Part shown: positions 38,701 to 55,100 of the stretch, piece by piece
How the letters are laid out: every line of letters begins with the position of its first letter
How positions within the stretch are numbered: the stretch's first letter is position 1
Assembly: GCA_013433145.1 (NCBI GenBank)
Contig: CM024187.1
Location: forward strand, 3,426,826-3,490,825
Direction: 5' to 3'
DNA length: 64,000 nt
Origin: Ascaris suum
Taxonomy: Eukaryota; Nematoda; Chromadorea; Rhabditida; Ascarididae
Made by a program: the position numbers and the translations under genes
Notes under the pieces: model-generated
Told to the model about the DNA's origin: nothing
Database searches by the model: none
What the model saw: the letters and a program-made list of their open reading frames with translations, nothing else

Positions 38701-41700
38701 ATTGAAGAAAATTTCCGGCGACTGTTCCTGACCAGAATATGTGAACACTTAATCGGCAGTTCAATCTGTGATGAATTCGCTTGGACTGGCGCCATCTTAT
38801 TCATCTTCGAGAGGATTCACTGAGGTTTGGTAACGCGTTACCTTCTTCACAAAAAGATGCCAAACGTCTCAAAAATTTAGTGTTTTAGTGCTGTTTTTTT
38901 TTCAAGACGACTCTTAAAGAAATTTGCTGAATTTTTTGCTTTTTTTCACTACAGATCTCTTTGTGAACATCTCGGAGTTTAATATTAAACTTCCACCTGA
39001 AATATGAGGGAGAAGGATAGGGCCGAGTTGTCCATGTGTCATTCGAGTAGCAACACTTGGACAGCAGCCAAGCTTCATCAGTGATGTATAGTGGCCTACG
39101 TCGTGCAGCTTTGAACTATGTTTTCGAAAAGATCATCGCATCATTTTTTTTTTGCTTTTTTAGTTGTGTGTCGTCGCGCCTATTGCGTGCATCATCAGAA
39201 GCACTGTGTCAGTCAATGGCAATTTGTTTTATATGCATACAGAAACTCTACATGAACAATGCTGCCAAGATAAAGTGGTCTGAAGTTTTAGCTTCGCGGA
39301 AGTCCTCATGAAATCTTAGAAATGAGGGGATGAAAGATGCTTGGTTTCAATTGCGAGACCATTTCTACATGAGGCATGTAATTGCGCTGTGTCGTGTCCG
39401 CTTAAGATTGCAGTAGAATAGGAGTTTTTGGGAAGCACTATTGCGTCGGAGCACAAATCGTTTGGTACAGCAGCTGAGGCCAGAGTCCAATAGGCGTGTT
39501 GGCGCCAAATGCGTTGGCGTGAAGAAATCGATGTAAATGTTGTGGTCATTTTGGAAATTTGTAGTCAGTGAAGACGGCTCGCTTCATGGATTATGGGAAA
39601 GGCGACCATCGTAATGTTGCGTTATTTTCCAATAAGTAACCTATAGTGATGGGAAAAAGAAATGCAGAGGGCACGAGATACTCGCAAAGCTCACCCCTTC
39701 CACTTTGATAAAAGTGAATAAAAAGCGAATGCAGTGCTGCGGGGCGGGGGGGAAGAGTTCCGGGAGGTGGCAGCTTCGCTTATTGCGTCACGATTGATCC
39801 TCCTGCCCACAGCATTTACAGTGTCTGCAAAGCACCGCCGACTCTCACGAGAAACTGATCAAAGTGGAGGTGATTCTCCCCAGCGATCAGCCCCATAAAT
39901 ATAAATGTATATATTTATTTATTTTTGTAGAACATTCTGAGGGAGCATGCTAGAGTAGTTTAAAAATCATGGTGGGCTATCGGCATGGTTTGCAAAGTTG
40001 TTGCTGATTGCTATTTCTCTAATGCTGATCAAACATTTCTCTAATAGTGATCAGATATTGTCATCTTGTTGCTTCTTGTTGCTTCCAGCTCTTTGAAGAG
40101 AGAGCAAGTTTCGTATAGTTGCTTATCGCCCTCGTATGCGGCTACTGTTCCAGGAAAAGGTTTTTTTTTTCGAGGCGATAGCAATAAAATGCAACAGAAG
40201 GGTGGCGATGGTGAGAGGAACGGGCGAAAACGGGGTCTTGTCATCCCTTGGACAGCGATGGTTTTAAAGAGGTAGGGGAAGGAGGGAGAACGACATCTTG
40301 CTGGATTTCCAAAACGATGGCTTTTTTAGTCTTACGTAGGCTTCGCCAAATAACCACCCAATAAGTGTGAGGCATGTTCACTCATTCGAAACGTGATTTC
40401 CATCAATTAAACGACTATGCATGGTTGGCGATGTTGTAAAGCTTCTTGATATCAGTTGAACGACATTTTTCCTTTGTGAGCCACATTTCATCTGTGAAAT
40501 CGATTAAATGAGTCTATATTGGAAGGTTTTTGCGGAAAGCGTACTCTCAGCGTAAAGTTTTCTGCTCCATTGCCGCACAAACACAAATTTCAAAGTCTTG
40601 GCTCTTAAGGCAGTTGTAATATAGGCCTTTTATTTGGTGCATTTTTTTGCGTCACCTTTGTCTTTGTTTATGATAATTGCATTTGCAAGTTTCCATTTCT
40701 TAGGATGTTTTGCAGCTGAAACGACGCAATTAAAAGGACTGCACAGTCTAGCATCATATGGCTTTTTCTCAGCTTTAATGCTTTATTTGCGTCAAATTTT
40801 GATGCTTTATTTGATTGCAGAGAATTTCTGAGTAAGAATATCAATGCTGATTTCGTTCAGCTTCATCTTGTATCGGCTCTTGTCCAGCTTTCCTAACATC
40901 CCCGTGTCCCATTCTTGCGGAAAAAATTGTTGATTCTCGGAAGGCACTAATGAGTCGCTCTTCCTTTCAGCATCTTTTTCAAATTGTACGTGCAATGCTG
41001 TAGAGAATTTTTTAGGATCGCGAGAGCAGGATTCGCTTTTCTGATATTCTTCTCACAGATGAGGAAACTCGCGGAGCTCCTCATAACCCCTCTTGGGGGC
41101 TTGTTTTCAGAAAATCCGCTACAGCAGTGGTGATTTTCGGGTTACGGAAGTCTCCGTGTCTTTCTTAATAGTCCGTTATCAATGATTCCTCTATATAGGA
41201 AGATCGGGGAATGGTGACAGCTCCGAATACTTTAATGACAGCATTGCACAGAGGAAGGCCTCTTCCTCATTGCTTTTCTTGGCGACTTCTTAAATAAGCG
41301 TTCTTTCCCAATCGCCATGCTTGAGCCACCAACTTTAGGCGACTTCAGCATGGTGACTAGAAAAGAACATCTATTTGTTTTTTTTTTTTACGGCTAGAAA
41401 TACAACGAATTTTGGATGAATGTAGTAAACGTTTAATAAATATGGTTCCTTTAAAACAATAAATTCCAAAGTGATTACCAAAATCTCAATTTTTCGTCAT
41501 CTACGATCGTTGTTTGTTTGCTTTTTTTTTATAAGAATGCAAGATAATTCTACGTGGGAACGTAGACGTCATTTATGCACTACGTTCGTTTTAAGCATCA
41601 TTTTGTAACGTTGTCTGATTGTCGTAGCTAAAGTTTTTCAGCGATGGATTTCTGAGTGTTTTTTTAGTTGCTTAATTGTCTCGCTTTGCGCTCGTTGCTG

Positions 41701-42570
41701 TTTCGATTTGCCATCTCAGCCGGTCTCCTCAAATCGCTTTTTTATGAAAGGGGGGGGGGGGAGGAGGGTTCGGAAGAGGACCGGGAAAGGGGGGAGGGAT
41801 TTGCAGAAGACTATTGATATTTTTGCTCTTTAGTTTTTTGCTGTGCGCCATTTTTCTGTATTTCTTTCAGGTACACATTGCATCTATGAAGCGTGCAACT
41901 ACCTGTAGTGCTATCCACCTAGTAAATTCGGGCCCGAGGCTCTAGACTTCGGACGCTCCGAAGTGACGCTGTTGCATATTGCTGCCGTTTCACCTTCCTC
42001 CTCCAGCTCCAGCCCTTGTCCTTCTCCCTCTCCCCTCTCGCTTTGGAACGTGTCGTCGCATGAGCTTAGAGTGCCTCACCAAGTTATATACGAATTTAAG
42101 ATTCGTCAGATATGGTCACCGAGCTTATTGAGCTCAGAATTTGCGACTATTTAGCCAAGATGTGAAGTTAGAATAAGCTTATCTCAGGGTTTTTTTCCAG
42201 GAAATAGGGTACCGCTGTAGAATGACGGAAAATAAACACTTAGTAGGCACCGACATCGTCGGAAGTTCGTCTTCAAGTACAAATTTGTGAAAACTCTCTC
42301 AAGTCATAATACTTTCAAAGTGCAAAAAAAAAAAGTTAGTCGCCATTTGATAGGTTATGTCCATATACGAAATAATCAGCTGTTTTCTTTTTCTTTTTTG
42401 ATTTACGATTATTTGTTACATTTGTAAATGCGATTGCTAAAATTTTGTATTGCTGCTCTTTAGGGCGCACATAATATTTGCCTACGTTGCATTTGTTTCA
42501 GTTACACGTTTAATGTATTAAATGATGCTGATTTAAAAAAAAAGCGAAACGCTTCTTTGCGACAATCGGT
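29766..42570. other. Gene-poor region of about 12.8 kb
   Basis: Only short frames without recognisable domains or consistent splice partners. Visible contents are a possible mariner-like relic at about 32.94-33.32 kb, T- and G-runs (near 36561, 36785 and 41751), a purine-rich patch near 40.2 kb and otherwise AT-rich sequence. The part from about 34.36 to 34.48 kb is an imperfect TTTGTTTACATAT-type repeat. A frame at 35435-35695 (86 codons) was examined and could not be identified. Confidence 0.5.
32940..33320 (-). mobile_element. Possible Tc1/mariner-like transposase relic
   Basis: On the minus strand near 33190 the sequence reads FYS and, after a one-base shift, PDLASRDF, which resembles the conserved (P)YSPDLAP.D(Y/F) segment of Tc1/mariner transposases. 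It is followed by LFALSQ and a 90-codon open stretch. About 70 bp upstream, in another frame, is ELGIATIRPHP, similar to the segment that normally precedes that motif directly. If real, the copy is frameshifted and rearranged. No terminal inverted repeats were identified. The match is short, and convergent chance similarity cannot be excluded. Confidence 0.28.
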
Positions 42571-42579
42571 TTGTTTTAT

Positions 42580-42581
42580 AG
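42580..42581 (+). promoter_or_regulatory. Possible trans-splice acceptor of the ribokinase mRNA
   Basis: TTGTTTTATAG ends 7 bp before the ribokinase ATG. Nematode mRNAs often receive a spliced leader at such a site just before the start codon. No upstream coding exon in a matching frame was seen, which is consistent with an outron. The acceptor has A instead of the usual C before AG, so confidence is limited. Confidence 0.4.
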
Positions 42582-42588
42582 GACACAA

Positions 42589-47286
<4,698 letters not shown>

Positions 47287-47345
47287 GCGGAATGGAATAT
47301 CCACTCTGCTTGGCTTCTATATATGAACTAGGGTTGTGTTTGCTC

Positions 47346-47351
47346 AATAAA
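47346..47351 (+). promoter_or_regulatory. Poly(A) signal of ribokinase
   Basis: AATAAA 60 bp downstream of the ribokinase stop codon, at the spacing usual for nematode 3' UTRs. It supports 47286 as the end of the coding sequence. Confidence 0.7.
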
Positions 47352-47494
47352 TTACAAGCTCAATGTCTCAAATCTTCAAGGAGTATTGTCCCGGAAGTTT
47401 TATTGTTTGCTACTAACATGCAATGACCTCTTAATGTAAGCGCAGATACATCGGTTGGCTTGCAGAAGCAACATTTTCTTGAAATTTCATGCGC

Positions 47495-47496
47495 AG
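47495..47496 (+). promoter_or_regulatory. Possible trans-splice acceptor of the peptide mRNA
   Basis: The AG of a TTTCATGCGCAG word lies 14 bp before the ATG of the cysteine peptide and about 145 bp after the ribokinase poly(A) signal. That distance suits an SL2-type acceptor within a nematode operon. It is inferred from position and a moderate match to an acceptor only. Confidence 0.3.
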
Positions 47497-47510
47497 GAAG
47501 CCGTTCTTCG

Positions 47511-47951
47511 ATGTCGTTTCTAAGCTGTGTTTGCAGCACTTGTTTCTTGTTGTGGTTTATCAGTGAAAGTAGTTAGTCCGTTGTCTTTATCTTTTATTTG
47601 GTGGGAATGATGAGTCCGTGAATCTTCCTCGAGTTGTTTCTAGTTTATGAAGCGCACATTGGAGGTAAACGGAAGCCTGCTGGAGATGACAGTGCATATT
47701 GTGAAGCAGGACGTTTTAATTGGCATATTTTAATTAATAATAAGCAAATTCATTAAATTGGGGAACTTCTAACGACCGTGTTTGTAGTGCTCCTTGAGGA
47801 TCAGGAAGCGTCAAAGAGCTCGAAACATGAAGCGACAAATGATGAGTACAATTCGAATATCAGTAAGACATCACAACTATTATATGCGTGCCACTTGTGT
47901 GGACAGTTACACACGAATGTCTTATATGAGTGTTGTTCGTTGCTTAAGTAA
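47511..47951 (+). CDS. Predicted secreted cysteine-rich peptide, neuropeptide-like (73 aa)
   Basis: Two exons are proposed. Exon 1 (47511-47568) encodes MSFLSCVCSTCFLLWFISE, a good signal peptide, and ends at a donor (A|GTAGTT) that leaves one base; a second donor at 47563 keeps the same phase. Exon 2 (47788-47951) follows acceptor TTTGTAG. It encodes an acidic, Ser/Asn-rich spacer of about 30 residues and a C-terminal core YACHLCGQLHTNVLYECC followed by SLLK and the stop. The Cys pattern is C-x2-C-G-x9-CC, allowing two disulfides. AATAAA at 48031-48036, 80 bp after the stop, marks a normal transcript end. It is probably an extracellular peptide; the CxxCG...CC arrangement recalls arthropod trissin, but with fewer cysteines, so homology is only suggested. 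An alternative is a small secreted antimicrobial or effector peptide. It starts 160 bp after the ribokinase poly(A) signal. Confidence 0.62.
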
Positions 47952-48030
47952 AACTACTGAACGTGCAAGGGCTATTCGCAAAGCTGTTGTGTTTCCATCC
48001 GACATTTGTTCAAAGTAATCGTTGCTAACG

Positions 48031-48036
48031 AATAAA
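48031..48036 (+). promoter_or_regulatory. Poly(A) signal of the cysteine peptide gene
   Basis: AATAAA 80 bp after the stop codon at 47951. It is independent support that the exon at 47788-47951 is a genuine terminal exon. Confidence 0.5.
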
Positions 48037-48039
48037 TTG

Positions 48040-49102
48040 ATTAGGTCCGTTGCAAGGGGCCTACTGTAAGCAAGGGCGTCTCTAAACTTCAAATTGGCTT
48101 GGCTATAACGAAGTGATATGGAGCAGGGGTTTGGCCTCCAGCTTTGGGGCACTGCCGAGAAGTGGATTCGCGGGTGCAGCATTATCGGGATCACCGAGTT
48201 TATGCGGCAGCATTATAGCACCAAAAAGCTTCCACCATTCAGGTGTAGCTGCATCTAGGTCCTTCAACGCTGTGTGGCTGCACACTAACGCGCACTTCTT
48301 GGACCTCCAAAGGTGCTCCGCCCTTTGAGGACTCCTGGGTTTGGGTGCTCAGACCGTTGTCCGGAGTTGGAGCATCGTTTCTATTAAAGGATCGGAGGCA
48401 CTCCAAAGCACAACACTTTTACTATGCCTATTGGCTATATTGTTCGCTAGCTTCGTGGCGGAGGGGGGGGGGGGGGGGGGGGGAAGGGGGTACCGAACAT
48501 GATCATGCTTCGACTTTATGGTGTTCAGAACTGCGTATGCGCAATCTTTCCAGTTCGTCAGATGCAGGGCTCCAATTTACGTTCATTGAGCAACTACAGA
48601 TGTTTTTGTTACCAAATCTGATCGCACTATACTAAAGTGCAAAAGTTATTCTATTCTTCTGAAGTTCTTTGATATCCCTTAACTTTGGGAGGGGAGCCTG
48701 CTATTCATGAGATTCGACACTATCATCATATTCCCACAATTCCCCAAATAAAGTCATTGCATTTAAAGCAGCGACTCTTAATTGAATTTGAATATTTATT
48801 TACATGTCGTAACATTTTAGAAGTAAGACCCCTTTTGAATGCAACAATTTCTGCTGGAACTTATGAAAACTGGGTCACGTTGTTCTTTGGCGTACTGAAT
48901 TAATCTGCCACATAAAAACATGAGCTCTTTTTTGCACGTATTACTACTTTCAATTATGTTGTAATGTTTATTCGTAATATGCGTTCCTAGTGATCAATTA
49001 AACGCCACCTGACTTTTTATGTCTTATTATAGTGAATAAATAAAATTCGACTTTTATCAATGAAAGTGGTCGGCGGATTGCGCAATGTGGACAAGGCATG
49101 CA
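48040..49102. other. Region between the peptide gene and receptor A
   Basis: About 1 kb between convergent genes. From about 48110 to 48320 the sequence is GC-richer and CpG-containing, with open frames on both strands (minus frame 48103-48285) that I could not identify; this may be a dispersed repeat. A run of 21 G (48463-48483) follows. The rest is AT-rich and probably includes the 3' UTR of receptor A. Confidence 0.45.
48463..48483 (+). repeat. Poly(G) run
   Basis: 21 consecutive G followed by AAGGGGG. It is a simple sequence with the potential to form a G-quadruplex; no associated gene feature was seen. Confidence 0.9.
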
Positions 49103-52100
49103 TTATTTCTTCCTCTTGAATAAAGATTTGCAGATGGCCAAAGAAAGTATACATTTTCTGATTTCTCGATGACGAAGCGTATAGATGAAAATGTTAGTTG
49201 CTCCTTTAAACATGATCATCGCGTTCAACCAATCTGTGTACTTCAACAAGAAACCGCATAAAAAGCATATATCCGGAATGAAGATAAACAATATTGCAGT
49301 CAACACTGTTATCACTGAAAGCATTCAAGTGAAGGTGTATCAGCTTTGTAATTCAGGTATGTCAACTCTGCTCAAACCATATCGGCTAGCATCTGATCAA
49401 AGAAGAGGAAGCGAAACCAACCAACTGGCATATTGTATTTAATTCTGAGCTCCTCTTTTTCACTTCCCTCTTATCGTCACGTTTGCATAGTTTCTCTGAA
49501 GATTTTTTTTTTTTGTTTTTGAATGCGAAAGATATATGAAAAAGTATAATCCGTCTAATGCATTTGCTAAACTATTACCATTAACAAAATCATTAAAAGA
49601 TACCTGATGTTTTCAACAATGACATCATTCGATTCATTGCGTGTTTCTGGCTGAGTTGCTTGGCAAGTTTATCACGATTGGATCTCTGCAAAAGTTTGCG
49701 AAAATCAATCTAGTTGAACGTGCATATGCTAGGCGAAAATAAAATGCCGCTTCAGTGATGATTTGTGCTTCCTTTTGGATTTCGAAATTCTGTTATGTGG
49801 GAGTTCTAATGCCGTAAAGCTAGCACTAGGGTTACGATAAGTTTAAAAATAGCACATTTAGCACCTCGTACAACTTGAAAAATAAAGTATATATAAATAG
49901 GCTATATATAGTTTTCTATTCAGCGGCACTTTGGTTTTTTTCTTATAGACCTATGGAAGTTCCAGAGGACTTTGGTTATTCTTGTTAAGTACTTTATCCT
50001 TTCTTTCTTTTTTTTTTGAAATTTAGATGCTCTCAGTATTCTCTGCCTCTTTTTCTTTCACCTCTCAAATGGCAGCTTGTAAGAAAAATGTCCTTTACGC
50101 AGTGTTCTAGTGTCAATTGTTTGCTCGTTCGACTTTGTCGTACCTTCATTTTCTCGTTGCCTCGTTATTGTTTCAGATGCGTCTTTAATGGTGACGTTTG
50201 CAAAGCTTATTCGTGTGCAAACATCCATCATGGCTTTACTGACTACGCAAACCACGATTTTCTTCCCGTATACAAGCATATTTAAATACGTATTCCCTCA
50301 CATCCCCTTCCTTGCCCTCACTACCTTTCTTTTTCGCTGATCAGTAGCCGATAGCTTTTGGCATATGCCGAAAAACGATTATCATTCGTAGGATTCAAGC
50401 TGTTAGCAGTACGCTGATGCAGTGGAAGCAACTGCGAATATTTAAGAAAAAAGCAATATAAAATACATTCAAAGTTAATTAACGCATTCAAAATCGTTAG
50501 AATTAAAAAAAAAGCGAACAAAACGGATACTTCCCTTACTGATAGTTCCTACGTTAACGCCGAAAGCCAGATTTAATGTTTTTTATGGCTGAATAAAAGA
50601 AATATCCCTGCTCAACTACTCAGCAATATTTTCACACTTTAATATCTACAGTACGGTGGATATTTTCAGACTCTAGGATAAATGAGCAGCGCGCATTTAA
50701 ACCGAGAAGAATCCACTGACATATTATTCGATGACATATATCATTTATTAAATATTTATGTGTTACTACTGCCATATGGTGTCTATGTTTCGAAGACCTA
50801 ATTACGATGCGGGCACGCTATGCGCTAATTTAATACTCAAAGTGGGCGCAAAGGGTTCATCCGAAATATGGGCATTTTCTCCGTTGATCATCTTCTATGT
50901 TGATAGTTGCACCATGATGTATCAGTACACGGAACTACCTACTGTGGTGTGAAATTATGCACTAACTGATTTATGATCATGTACTTATGAACAACCTTGT
51001 AGTGAGGCGCGAACCCTTGGACGACTGTCGTTCCTGAGAAAATCCGCGCCACACATCATTACATGCGTGTGCACCCCGAAAAGCCCATTAACCGATGTGC
51101 CCGAACTTTGGCATAACTGCCTGTAACTCTATCGTTCCGTGGGCACGGATTCCCCAGCTTCTTCAGTAATATGTGGGTTTGAGCAGTATGAAGTGTGTAG
51201 TATGGGCCCTTATCAGCACTGAATTACCAAAGGCGCAAGTGTCATCCCTTTAGAGCCCGCATCGCTGCTTGCGCAGCACTAAGACGTTCATGGCACAACT
51301 TTCCGTACGTAAAAGTTTATATTCGATCGGCATTAGGTTGCTCATGACAAAACTGTCGTCCCACAAAAGCTTCGTATCATTTTTCATGCGTCAATATGCA
51401 CTCGGCGCAAATGTCCGTGGGAAAAAATGGCTGGGCAAAGGGTTTACCTCTATACACGTCGATACGCAGTGCCGTATGTAATTGCACTTAAAATCCAATT
51501 ATTTCATAGATTATACTCGCCGCTAAGTAATAAATGACCCAAATCTGCGACGCTGAAATATGCGATATATGTCATTTGTATGAGGTTCTAAAGTGCACAG
51601 TCGAAACGCGCACATCTGAAATGTGTGTGGCTTAAGTTTAATGCCATACATTTTACAACAAAGACGATCCTCCAAACGACAAGAAGATGCCATATTCATG
51701 CAATGCAACTAACCACGTATGCATAAGCTGCAACGTAGAAAGTGATAGCCAATACGATGGTTAATAATCGCATACAACGAAGAACTGGCATCAATGCAGA
51801 TAATCCTTGGAAGTCGAGTATACAAGCGGAATGTCTTGTCGCCTTGATTGCGATAAAGACAAGCAGTATAGCAAACGCAATACCGAATGAGACTGCAAAA
51901 CGTCGATTAATCATTCCTTGGTGCATATCTTCTAGATGTTATCCAGTAGAATTTGGATCGGACCGACCTCGCTGTCCTAGCAAAAAGTACGCGACGGGGC
52001 TATCTTACCCACATATGAAGTCCGTGTCGGACCGCATGATTTTCAAAGAGCGAGTGAAAATAATCACTCCAATTTGCGTAGCTCTGGCTATGTCACTGCT

Positions 52101-55100
52101 TAGAACTGTTGCGTCGTTGTAAATGAAGTGCGACAAGTGTTGTGCAGAAGTATTTTATCCATCTTTTGAACACTATGCTAAATCACCGTGCAGCTGTGAG
52201 AGTAACAAAAGCACATCCTTCTGACTTCAAACTGGATAAAATGAGAAGGTAAGTACTGATATGCTCCGATGTAATACAGGTACTGATATCTCGATTTCTC
52301 AAAAATTCTTGCTTCTCATCCAAGTGCTATCAAATGTCATAGCTTTGTAACAACATATCTTACTTATCACTTAACTTTGAGTTAAAAATTAAGTCTCATT
52401 AGCTCAGCGGCCGTCTTGTATAGACGGTTGCCTACCTACAACATTTTTTAATCTCTTAAACTACTGACATTTGTAGTAGTAGCTTTGCAACAGAAGCTAC
52501 CTGTTTATCAACTGTAGCATATTGTAAGGAAATACCGTTCACATTTGATACCAGCAAAATATATGATTCACTGCTAAAAGTTGGTTTCGTCTTAATTTCT
52601 CAAAAGCTCATAAAATTGTGCTCTGTTGCATGCAGCGATGACACGGTTCTGCAAGGAAATCTTCTGCAAAACTGCGAGTGGTTCAGATTTCAGAGAAGGG
52701 CACCTCGCTAAGCATGATTTGAGCGCAACTGCTATAAGTTTGTAATTGTATTTGATCTTGGCGCAAACGTTGAACATAAATGATGTGAAGTAGGGTGATG
52801 TAGTGGCAATATTGCGGAATATACGCTCAATGAATCGTCGATCCGTTGATCATAAATGAGTAAGTTCATGCACTATTTGTGCGCTGATTTATACGAGTTG
52901 AAATGTTTGTTACATTAAGCAAAACGTTCGACAAGCGCTTCGACACCAATAGAACAACAAAATAGGTGTGATAATTACGAGAATCAACAAAAGAACAGAA
53001 AAAGGAACTTCTCCCCTTACCTCATAGATGCGGTGCTTCACAAAATGCAAAGTTATCCGTTTCCTTCTGATGAACTGTTACTGGGGAAATTTGTCGTTTT
53101 CTCAGAATTATGCCCTCATCCCAATCGAATCGTTCTTTTGAGCAGTGAGAACGATAAGCTTTTCCTGTTAACTCGGTAACTGTGGCTATGTTAAGTTGTA
53201 TTTGTGCTTGCAAGCATCTGTATTCTGCCTTTCAGAGAAGAAGCCTAACGTGATTCACAGGGAAACCTTCTCTACTTCCATCCTTTCATTAAAGCAGCAC
53301 TTTTGCATATATGAAATGATAGCAGTGGTTAACAACAAAATTGAATGATACTTTAAGTCATCGCAACGCTGCAGTTTTCAAACTGTAAGATCTAGCGTGG
53401 TCACCAAATTACAGTGTGGATATAGCAGTTAAGTAACGAGTGAGAGGTGTTTTTATCAAATTCATGTATTTGAGAGTATTTTTAAAAAAACAGCAAAAAT
53501 TTATGCCGAAACTGCTATAAATATCGTGAGATATTTTACACGTTTAAGATAAAAAAAGGAAGATATACCAATGAACATTTTCTATAGTAGCCTTATAGTA
53601 CCCTTATGCTTTGAGCAAAGGTTTTAATAGACCACGCATCTAAAAGCCTTGCTCATTTCAAAAGATCTAAATGAGGAGCAAGATATAACGAAGAATCAAC
53701 CCCGCATTTGTAACATATCGTGAGATATCAAAAGTTGTTTTTTAACTTTGCGCAGTGGCTAACAACGATGGCGCACTAAATTGAAATTTTCGTGGCCTAT
53801 CAGAGGAGCCTACAATATTCAGATGCAGGCGAAGAAATTGACCTTCTACATGAAAAAAAGCTAAGTTATAAATACTTTTTTTTCAGCTTCGGACTCTAAG
53901 TAAAGAGTAAAAAATGTCGTTAGAAATTTGATGCAATTAAAAGTACTTGAAAGAGGATTAGGAAGCGAACGTTCTGTCTGAACCATATCGCCACAAACCA
54001 TGGTGGGCTTTTCAACTTCATGCGTTCAGTTAAGATGAAGATATACTAATACACAAAGGTGCAACTGCAAGTGGGTTGACATATGCCCAAAAGTGGTCTG
54101 CAACAAACCACATGCGTACAAAATCCACCGCTTTTCTCAGATGTCATTTACGTTGTAAATTTGTTCTCTAGCCTAATATCCCATGTTGCACAACAGGCTT
54201 GGTCGATCTTGCATGCTTTTCGAAAATCATCCGGTCCAATCCAATTCGAACTTAGAAAACAAGTGATATGGCCGGTTCGGTATGGTTTGGATGGACCAGC
54301 CCGGGCCTTATTAAATGTCTCTAAAGTTGACAAATCGAACAGCAGGATGGAAATGAGGCACCAAGTACATATCAGTAACTATTAAATGTTTATTTACTAC
54401 AGTAGAATCATCCACATCTGGTTTTTCATGTCGTCTGCTTGAAGTTGTTTCGAAATTGTTGAATCCCAGCTAACATACCAATATTTTTGTCATAAGGCGC
54501 TCAAAAATCCCCGAAGCATTTAATAAGCTTTGAGTCAGTCGACCAAGGAGGAGATCGGAAAATCTCGACGGCAATTCTTGCATATCGGGGTGAAATTATT
54601 GGACCGTTTACGCATCAGATGACATTTCAATAACAAGTTGAATATTTATTTTCTGCTTTGTTCCCTGATTTGATCATAGGTTTTGACTGCTCACCTGTAA
54701 CACCGATCCACGCCTGTTTTGCGCCACTCTTGTAATATATAGCAGGCTTGATAACCGCATAAAGGCGGTCGTATGCAACCAAAATAACAGAGAAGCCCAC
54801 GAGAGGGGTGCCGAGCATGAAGAAGACACATGAAAATGTTTGAATAGTGCACGACAGTCGAGACGGTCTCTCTGCGAATAAAAAAAGGAAGATAGAGCGA
54901 CCGCCATTAAAATATGAATTTGTTGGAAGATTGAGACGACTCATTTTTTCTAATGGATAGGGATGACTAATGGATTTTTCAGCCATCACCGCAGAAATTC
55001 TCCATATGTTTGCATTGTATCGATTCGTCTACAGATAACGACGTAATATATGAAGATTATTGCTCAATAAATGTCATCTGTACCCTTTCGTCCCACAATT

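Noticed and set aside
40670..40831. Frame starting MIIAFASFHFLGCFA, resembling a signal peptide
   Set aside because: No poly(A) signal or splice partner was found, and the rest is Leu/Tyr-rich with no peptide-like features.
52395..52440. tRNA-like box A word (TTAGCTCAGCGG)
   Set aside because: No box B (GGTTCGA-type) and no acceptor or T stem follows at tRNA spacing.
54872..54989. Open frame directly upstream of the TM3 exon of receptor A, at first taken as its preceding exon
   Set aside because: It lacks a hydrophobic TM2 segment and a good acceptor. The exon at 56918-57034 fits phase and encodes TM2.
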